A DNA stretch of 5,302 bases, taken from the NCBI GenBank assembly GCA_910584215.1, contig CAJTYI010000128.1:1-5302 (forward strand), given 5' to 3'. The notes below the pieces were generated by a model. That model was given only the letters and a program-made list of their open reading frames with translations. It was not told the DNA's origin and did not search any database. A program made the translations under genes and the position numbers. This stretch comes from an uncultured Roseburia sp. (GTDB lineage: Bacteria > Bacillota > Clostridia > Lachnospirales > Lachnospiraceae). Positions 1-4,094 of this stretch are shown here, in pieces (the stretch's first letter is position 1; the number at the start of each line of letters is the position of its first letter).

Positions 1-251
1 AAACCACGGGGGTCATACAATCTGATTTGCTGTGCCAGCTTCATTCCATTCATGTTGCTGTTCAAGTCAATGTCAAGGAAATAAATGCCTGTGTTCTGGC
101 TGGTCTTGACTTTTTCCAACAACATATAAGGGTCTCCTGTATCTAAAGTAAGCTGCATATCCAATTCTTCTATCAGAACCGTATTTTGAATGATATTTAT
201 AACAGTCTGCCGCTGTGCGGCATTGTCTTCGCATACAAAGATGTCCAGCAT
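1..251 (-). CDS. AgrA/LytTR-type response regulator, N-terminal receiver part (cut by window edge)
   Basis: This is the receiver domain of a response regulator that would be phosphorylated by the kinase encoded just upstream. 83 residues are visible; the C-terminal part, expected to be a LytTR DNA-binding domain, lies outside the window. The start reads MLDIFVCEDN, with the acidic metal-binding pair at E8 and D9. The phospho-acceptor is D60 in IYFLDIDL, followed by NMNGMKLAQQIRLYDPRG. This arrangement is characteristic of the AgrA/ComE group rather than of OmpR- or NarL-type regulators. The ATG at 249-251 was chosen because it keeps the receiver frame and has an AGAAAGGA ribosome binding site 10 bases upstream. 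An ATG at 259-261 lies in another frame and gives no recognisable protein. The gene follows the kinase stop codon by 6 bases, so the two are co-transcribed and probably translationally coupled. The receiver identity is firm; the LytTR output domain is inferred. Confidence 0.9.
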   Translation of the reverse strand, partial: MLDIFVCEDNAAQRQTVINIIQNTVLIEELDMQLTLDTGDPYMLLEKVKTSQNTGIYFLDIDLNSNMNGMKLAQQIRLYDPRG

Positions 252-257
252 ATGATG

Positions 258-1553
258 TCATTCCTTTCTATCAGTAAGTTCTATATGTTGTGTAAAATAG
301 TCGCATTTCATTGTCGTTTCCAATAGCACGTTGTCATAAGAACTGATGATTTTCTGGGCGTTCCAAAGCCCGATTCCTTGATGCCCGATTTTTGTGCTAA
401 AGCCCTTTTGCTTTAATTTATGCAGCATTACACCGTTATCCAGAAAGCGATTGCTTATGATGATTGATACGCCGGTTTTATTCTGGATAATATTTAAGCC
501 TATTTGCGGCTGTTCTGTCTCCAATGTGGCTTCAATCGCATTGTCCAAAAAGATTCCCAGTATTCTGGCAAGGTCTACCGTGTCTATCAGAAAACTTTCC
601 ACTTTGTCGGGAATATCAATGGTGATGTCAATCCCTGATTCATGGGCGTAAATCATTTTTGCTGAGAGCAGACTTTTGATTTCCAACACACCGATGTTGC
701 TAAGCTGGTTCAGCTTGTAATCTTCCCCCGTAATCAGATTCTTCGTTGGGAAGATTTTGCTTTCAAAAAAATCCTTTAACCTATCCATATCACCATCTTC
801 AATATAACCAGACAGAGAGAGCAGAATATTAACATAATCATGCTTAAAGGAGCGCAGACTGTTATACATAGCTTCTAAATTCCGTGTGTAGTCCTGTAAG
901 TCCTGCATGGCTTTCTGCTTTGTTTCGGTCTGTATCTGTTCCAGATAAGAGCGGCGCATAGCCAGAAGTAAACAACACATCACAAGCAGATACCCCGAAA
1001 TGTGTAAGGCATTATTATATATCATTTTGCCGATAGAGCCGTTTTGTCCTGGAATCAAATTATCAAACAGATAGATGGTTATAAGGAGCAGTAATGCAGC
1101 ATCTATCACATACCATGTCTGCGGAAGGCGCAAAATGCCTTTGCCAGACAGGAATATTTTTTTCAGCAGCTTGCCGCAAAGCAGCGTAATCCAATAAAAC
1201 AGCAAAGTATAAATCAAATCGATGCCGTAAAAAAAATACCACTGATTTGATAAAGGTGAGGGAATCAGTATATAAAGAAAATTTGCCAGCAAATTCTCTG
1301 TCACAACGGCAAGCATACATCCAATCATACCCATAAAAACATTCTGTGGCGCAGTGTCACGGCAAGCAATCAACCCATAAATACATACCGCCACCAGAAT
1401 ACCGAACAAACCGTATGGAACACAGGCGAGGATCGTTACAGGCATTCCAGCAACCAACAGCAGTATATAAAGTACGCTAAACCCTTTGAAGTTCATATGC
1501 TGAGGCCATACATTGCGGATAGCAAGGGAAAGCCGAAAAAAAGATAGCAGCAT
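258..1553 (-). CDS. Membrane sensor histidine kinase, AgrC-like (HPK10, GHKL ATPase)
   Basis: This is a 431-residue sensor kinase, the usual size for AgrC/ComD-type proteins. Residues about 25-200 are strongly hydrophobic and form roughly six membrane helices (about 26-45, 46-63, 73-96, 108-128, 148-165, 182-199). No sizeable extracellular domain is present, so sensing is probably within the membrane or by a small ligand such as a peptide. Residues 200-232 form a charged dimerisation helix. The phosphorylated histidine is H238 in SFKHDYVN. The N-box is IFLDNAIEA (334-342, N338) and the G-box is GHQGIGLWNAQ (390-400). This H-box and N-box pairing marks the HPK10 subclass. The start at 1553 has AGAAGGG 10 bases upstream on the minus strand; the internal M20 has no such site. 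The cognate regulator follows after 6 bases. No agrB or agrD gene is visible, so the ligand is unknown. Confidence 0.92.
   Translation of the reverse strand: MLLSFFRLSLAIRNVWPQHMNFKGFSVLYILLLVAGMPVTILACVPYGLFGILVAVCIYGLIACRDTAPQNVFMGMIGCMLAVVTENLLANFLYILIPSPLSNQWYFFYGIDLIYTLLFYWITLLCGKLLKKIFLSGKGILRLPQTWYVIDAALLLLITIYLFDNLIPGQNGSIGKMIYNNALHISGYLLVMCCLLLAMRRSYLEQIQTETKQKAMQDLQDYTRNLEAMYNSLRSFKHDYVNILLSLSGYIEDGDMDRLKDFFESKIFPTKNLITGEDYKLNQLSNIGVLEIKSLLSAKMIYAHESGIDITIDIPDKVESFLIDTVDLARILGIFLDNAIEATLETEQPQIGLNIIQNKTGVSIIISNRFLDNGVMLHKLKQKGFSTKIGHQGIGLWNAQKIISSYDNVLLETTMKCDYFTQHIELTDRKE
262..269 (-). promoter_or_regulatory. Ribosome binding site of the response regulator, inside the kinase 3' end
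   Basis: On the minus strand AGAAAGGA lies within the last codons of the kinase gene, and the kinase stop (258-260) falls between it and the regulator start at 251. This placement suggests that ribosomes ending on the kinase message re-start on the regulator, keeping the two proteins in a fixed ratio. It also decides the regulator start. Confidence 0.7.
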
Positions 1554-1589
1554 TTCAATATATCCCTTCTTTCGATATTTACTTCCCTA

Positions 1590-1618
1590 ATTATACTTTA
1601 TACCATTCTTTACATCAA
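1590..1618 (-). promoter_or_regulatory. Promoter of the kinase-regulator operon
   Basis: On the minus strand a TTGATG -35 box (1613-1618) is followed, after exactly 17 bases, by a perfect TATAAT -10 box (1590-1595). Transcription would start near 1583, giving a leader of about 30 bases before the kinase ATG at 1553. The -35 box overlaps GACAGTTGA (minus strand, 1615-1623), a possible regulator half-site discussed in the findings. Confidence 0.75.
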
Positions 1619-1639
1619 CTGTCCTCATACAAAAATGAC

Positions 1640-1680
1640 GAATAAGTGCGTGTTCTGTAAAAAGAAAAACGCACTTATTC
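1640..1680. repeat. Perfect 12-base inverted repeat between divergent promoters
   Basis: GAATAAGTGCGT (1640-1651) is repeated as its exact reverse complement at 1669-1680, separated by 17 bases. Within the spacer TTCT (1653-1656) can also pair with AGAA (1663-1666), so as RNA this would be a long hairpin with a small internal loop. Its centre (about 1660) lies roughly 77 bases upstream of the predicted kinase-operon start and roughly 84 bases upstream of the predicted small-peptide start. That position fits a shared operator better than a terminator. On the minus strand a short T run follows only after several bases, so termination is not excluded but looks weak. Confidence 0.7.
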
Positions 1681-1706
1681 ATGAATTGTGGCATTTCATG
1701 ACTGTT

Positions 1707-1737
1707 TTGAAAGAATTGCTGTTTTCTCTGGTATACT
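1707..1737 (+). promoter_or_regulatory. Promoter of the 65-residue peptide gene
   Basis: TTGAAA (1707-1712) and TATACT (1732-1737) are separated by 19 bases, which is longer than optimal. The -10 box is preceded by TGG, giving an extended -10 (TGnTATACT) that can compensate for the poor spacing. The start would be near 1744, about 38 bases ahead of the ATG at 1782. The combination suggests a promoter of modest basal strength that may need an activator. Confidence 0.55.
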
Positions 1738-1781
1738 ATTTTGCAATAAATAAATTTATTTTTGAAAGGAAACAGGAAGCT

Positions 1782-1979
1782 ATGAAGCATTTATTAAAAG
1801 GAGCTGCTGTAGCAGCGGTGGTATTGGTTGCTTTAATGATAATCAATATGTTTTGTAATATGCACGACATTCACTTAGACCAGACAGCGACAGGTACAAT
1901 ATCCGCAGTTTGTGCTATGCTGTTTTATCATGGATTGATTAGGAATGAAAAAAGTAAAGATGATGGGAATGAAAAATAA
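1782..1979 (+). CDS. Small two-helix membrane protein, divergent from the two-component operon
   Basis: This is a 65-residue protein of unknown function. Residues about 5-25 (LLKGAAVAAVVLVALMIINM) and about 37-52 (TGTISAVCAMLFYHGL) are hydrophobic helices joined by a short polar loop (NMHDIHLDQTA). The tail, RNEKSKDDGNEK, is highly charged. Cysteines are at 25 and 44. The open frame extends upstream to 1635, but the start at 1782 is preferred: AGGA lies close upstream (1774-1777), a second AAAGGA sits at 1765-1770, and the predicted promoter lies inside the longer frame. The gene faces away from the kinase operon, suggesting shared control or a role in the same signalling circuit. It lacks the AgrD layout (amphipathic leader, small cyclised core with cysteine, acidic tail), so I do not call it a pheromone precursor. 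Its being a gene is likely; its function is unknown. Confidence 0.65.
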   Translation: MKHLLKGAAVAAVVLVALMIINMFCNMHDIHLDQTATGTISAVCAMLFYHGLIRNEKSKDDGNEK

Positions 1980-1981
1980 CG

Positions 1982-2040
1982 AGTAATCATTTTGCAGGTT
2001 ATATATCTTTAAAGGTATAGATTACTAAAACGTCTGCAAA
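1982..2040 (+). repeat. Interleaved inverted repeats after the small peptide gene
   Basis: AGTAATC (1982-1988) pairs with GATTACT (2020-2026), and TTTGCAG (1991-1997) pairs with CTGCAAA (2034-2040). The two sets are interleaved, as in a pseudoknot. Inside the first lies a smaller stem, TATATC (2002-2007) with GGTATA (2014-2019) around a TTTAAA loop, stacking directly on the outer stem. The block starts 3 bases after the stop codon at 1979. No long T run follows, so it is not a standard intrinsic terminator. It could be a 3'-end structure, a small RNA or DNA-level symmetry. The sequence is AT-rich, so chance pairing is a real alternative. Confidence 0.4.
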
Positions 2041-2132
2041 TAAACATAAACACGGAAAGTTAAGGCAAAATTTTTACATACATAAGAGAAATTGTCCATC
2101 TGCTCATGCAGCGCAGAGTTAATCCATACATA

Positions 2133-2181
2133 GCATATCGGGGAATGGCAGGTAGCCAGTTAAAAAAATCCCTGCCTATGC
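2133..2181 (+). repeat. Hairpin-forming inverted repeat upstream of the transposase relic
   Basis: GGCAGG (2147-2152) pairs with CCTGCC (2171-2176). The flanking GCATA (2133-2137) pairs with TATGC (2177-2181), with a 9-base bulge on the left. It lies 17-65 bases ahead of the decayed transposase start, so it is probably part of the old element's left end or leader. The rest of 1980-2197 has no convincing gene; a 31-codon frame from 2106 has no ribosome binding site. Confidence 0.4.
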
Positions 2182-2197
2182 AACACTACTTCTCACC

Positions 2198-2614
2198 ATG
2201 AAACCAGAAGCAGAATCTCCATTTAACAGAATATGTATCTCCTATAACCGTAGAGGTCACAATGCCTTTGCGGTTTTTCTTTTGTCGTTTTTTAACGGAA
2301 TATGCCGCAGGGCCGTTTCTGCTGTTGGTGTAATGTACGCCGGTCAAAGTCAAAAACAGGCTATGCCAGCGAAAAAAGTTTTTATCAATGCAGCGAATGT
2401 AAAGGCTGCCCTTACAAAAAGGACTGCATCAGAGGGAACAACTGCAAAACGCCAATGGAAGAACGCAACAAGGTTCTTTCTGTGGCAAAGACATTTCTAA
2501 AGTATCGAAAAAATATTTGGAGAGGATTCTCTCTGAGGAAGGAATTCTGCTCCGTACAAACAGGAGCATCCAGGCGGAAGAAAAGTCAAAAAGGAAGCTG
2601 CCTCTTCACAATAG
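2198..2614 (+). pseudogene. IS1182-family transposase relic, internally deleted and frameshifted
   Basis: An N-terminal scrap and the C-terminal part of an IS1182-type transposase are fused. From the ATG at 2198, restoring one lost base in the first codons gives a peptide like MKTQKQNLHLTEYVSP, matching the start of this family. After about 2243 the similarity stops. From about 2305 another frame gives the family's cysteine-rich region: SKSKTGYASEKSFYQC, then SECKGCPYKKDC and NNCKTPMEERNKVL. At a run of six A bases (2508-2513) the frame changes again, giving YLERI and then SEEGILLRTNRSIQAEE up to about 2580. Beyond this the family's VFG/RRFL-type region is missing. A third frame ends in VKKEAASSQ and a stop at 2612-2614, possibly the original tail. 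Most of the central catalytic region is gone, so no transposase can be made. The family call comes from recalled motifs and is fairly confident. Confidence 0.8.
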
Positions 2615-2646
2615 AAATTTACCTGCACGGTTCTTCCCATAATACT

Positions 2647-2675
2647 TGTACAATCTGACCGGTTGATGTTATAAT
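2647..2675 (+). promoter_or_regulatory. Promoter of the diguanylate cyclase gene
   Basis: A perfect TATAAT (2670-2675) lies 17 bases after TGTACA (2647-2652), a four-of-six match to the -35 consensus. Reading TTGTAC at 2646-2651 gives 18 bases instead. The start would be near 2682 with a leader of about 24 bases containing the GGAGG site. The promoter sits immediately right of the transposase relic, so the element may have supplied it or replaced the earlier upstream region. Confidence 0.6.
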
Positions 2676-2705
2676 GATGCCATTCACATCAATGGAGGAA
2701 ACATA

Positions 2706-3989
2706 ATGAGTTCAGCAAGAAAAAACGGGCATTTATACCGCTCCCTGCAGTCCATGAGCGTGATACCCCTGCTCGTTCTGGCATTGATTATTACGGTTTT
2801 CAGCTATTATGCAGTAAAACAAGCCATGCATACAGAGGTTCATATTGAACTGCGCAATACCGCAGAAAATGTTATGATGATGTATGATTTGCTCTATCCC
2901 GGCGATTATTATTTGGAGGGCACGAATTCTTATGATTTTTACAAGGGAACACAAAACCTGACTGACGACCATTCCATTGTTGACCGCCTGAAGGCTGACA
3001 CCCAGACAGATGTCACTATTTTTTATCAGGATACCCGAATCCTGACAACCATCTGTAATACCGAAGGCCGCCGTATTACCGGTACCGGTGCGGGCGCACT
3101 GGTGATTCAGGACGTTCTTTTTTCAGGGCAGCCGCATTTTTACACCAATACAGAAATCAACGGGCAGCAATACTTTGCCTATTATACGCCCCTTCGCAAC
3201 AGCGACGGCAGCATAGTCGGCATGATTTATGCCGGCAAGCCCTGCACAGAGGTAAACGCCGCAGTCCGACGCGCCGTTCTTCCTATTATATTAATTGCTA
3301 TATGCAGCATGGCAGTAGTCAGCCTGATTTCTTCCTCTTATACACGCAAGCTGACAAATGCCCTTCAGAAAATCCGCACCTTCCTCTCCAAAGTATCCAC
3401 CGGCAATCTTTGGGAAGAGCTGGACTTTGACGTTCTCCGGCGAAACGACGAGCTCAGCGAGATGGGCTATTCCGCTCTTTATATGCAGCGCTCGCTCCGC
3501 AATTTAGTAGAGCAGGATACCTTGACAGAATTAAACAACCGGCGCTTTGCAGATAAGCATTTAAAGCAGACGCAGATGAATGCCAATACTTACGGGAACC
3601 ACTTTGTAGTAGCGATAGGCGACATCGATTTATTTAAGTCTGTCAACGATACTTACGGCCATGATTGCGGCGACGTCGTATTAAAGCGTGTCGCCGCTGT
3701 TTTAAAAAATCATATGATAGGCAAGGGCTTTGTTGCACGCTGGGGCGGTGAAGAGTTTCTTTTCCTATACGACAATTTAGAGCTTGGTGCGGCGCGTGCG
3801 GAGACAGAAAAACTTCTTCAGGAAATCCGCAGCATGGCAGTCGACTATGAAGGGCAGACCGTCCGCATTACCATGACCTTCGGTCTTGCAGAGGGAGGCG
3901 TCAATACGAGTATCCGCACCCTTTTGCAGACAGCGGATGCAAAGCTGTATGAGGGCAAAGAAAGCGGCAGAAACCGCATAATTTCATAA
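2706..3989 (+). CDS. Membrane-bound diguanylate cyclase (Cache-HAMP-GGDEF)
   Basis: This 427-residue protein makes cyclic di-GMP from two GTP at the inner face of the membrane. Helix 1 spans about residues 18-38 and helix 2 about 189-210. Between them is an extracellular domain of about 150 residues resembling a single Cache ligand-binding domain, with the typical C-terminal part AYYTPLRNSDGSIVGMIYAG (158-177). A HAMP linker follows (about 209-265, second helix near RRNDELSEMGYSALYMQRSL). The GGDEF domain begins with DTLTELNNRR (271-280). The metal-binding residue is D306 in GDIDLFK, N314 and D315 are in the KSVNDTYGHD motif, and the signature loop is RWGGEEF (345-351). All catalytic positions are present, so it should be active. 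The inhibitory RxxD site expected at 338-341 reads IGKG, so feedback inhibition there is absent. GGAGG lies 7 bases before the ATG. The ligand is unknown; small organic acids or amino acids are typical for Cache domains. Confidence 0.94.
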   Translation: MSSARKNGHLYRSLQSMSVIPLLVLALIITVFSYYAVKQAMHTEVHIELRNTAENVMMMYDLLYPGDYYLEGTNSYDFYKGTQNLTDDHSIVDRLKADTQTDVTIFYQDTRILTTICNTEGRRITGTGAGALVIQDVLFSGQPHFYTNTEINGQQYFAYYTPLRNSDGSIVGMIYAGKPCTEVNAAVRRAVLPIILIAICSMAVVSLISSSYTRKLTNALQKIRTFLSKVSTGNLWEELDFDVLRRNDELSEMGYSALYMQRSLRNLVEQDTLTELNNRRFADKHLKQTQMNANTYGNHFVVAIGDIDLFKSVNDTYGHDCGDVVLKRVAAVLKNHMIGKGFVARWGGEEFLFLYDNLELGAARAETEKLLQEIRSMAVDYEGQTVRITMTFGLAEGGVNTSIRTLLQTADAKLYEGKESGRNRIIS

Positions 3990-3999
3990 AATTTCGGCC

Positions 4000-4028
4000 T
4001 TGACGTCTTTATGAAAAAGTCGTATGAT
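4000..4028 (+). promoter_or_regulatory. Promoter of pncB
   Basis: TTGACG (4000-4005) and TATGAT (4023-4028) are separated by exactly 17 bases, each matching consensus at five of six positions. The promoter begins 11 bases after the diguanylate cyclase stop. Transcription would start near 4035, giving a leader of about 60 bases. There is no clear intrinsic terminator after the cyclase, so read-through into pncB is also possible. Confidence 0.65.
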
Positions 4029-4042
4029 ATGTGCAGCATTTA

Positions 4043-4060
4043 CAACTGTCTTGACAGTTG
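4043..4060. promoter_or_regulatory. Perfect palindrome in the pncB leader, candidate operator
   Basis: CAACTGTC and GACAGTTG flank a central TT, a perfect 8+2+8 palindrome. It lies at about +9 to +26 relative to the predicted pncB start, a classical repressor position. The two-base centre makes it a poor RNA hairpin (at best six pairs with a six-base loop) and no T run follows, so a dimeric DNA-binding protein is the more likely reader. Niacin genes of Firmicutes are often controlled by the nicotinate-responsive repressor NiaR, an obvious candidate, but I cannot confirm a match to its motif. TTGACA inside the palindrome could also be a -35 box, though no good -10 follows. Confidence 0.6.
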
Positions 4061-4094
4061 AATTTGAAACATTTACTTAGCGCGGAGGCAAAAA

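Noticed and set aside
1635..1781. Longer version of the small membrane protein starting at 1635 (114 residues)
   Set aside because: The extra N-terminus is encoded by the inverted repeat and the predicted promoter and has no ribosome binding site. The start at 1782 has both a promoter and a binding site.
1782..1979. Small membrane protein as an AgrD-type pheromone precursor
   Set aside because: It has two membrane helices and a basic/acidic tail, not the amphipathic leader, cysteine-centred core and acidic recognition tail of AgrD. No AgrB is nearby.
2106..2201. 31-codon open frame from the ATG at 2106
   Set aside because: There is no ribosome binding site and no recognisable protein, and it overlaps the hairpin and the IS element's left end.
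2198..2500. 100-residue open frame starting at 2198 as a real protein
   Set aside because: It is an out-of-frame reading of the transposase relic; the family motifs are in the other frames.
2506..2514. A AAA AAT slippery heptamer as a programmed -1 frameshift in the transposase
   Set aside because: The geometry fits, since the next family motif is in the -1 frame. However, the gene has also lost its start frame and most of its length, and IS1182-type transposases are normally a single frame. A one-base loss in the A run is simpler.
3964..3977. GCGG...CCGC hairpin at the end of the cyclase gene as a terminator
   Set aside because: It has only four pairs, lies inside the coding sequence, and is not followed by a T run.
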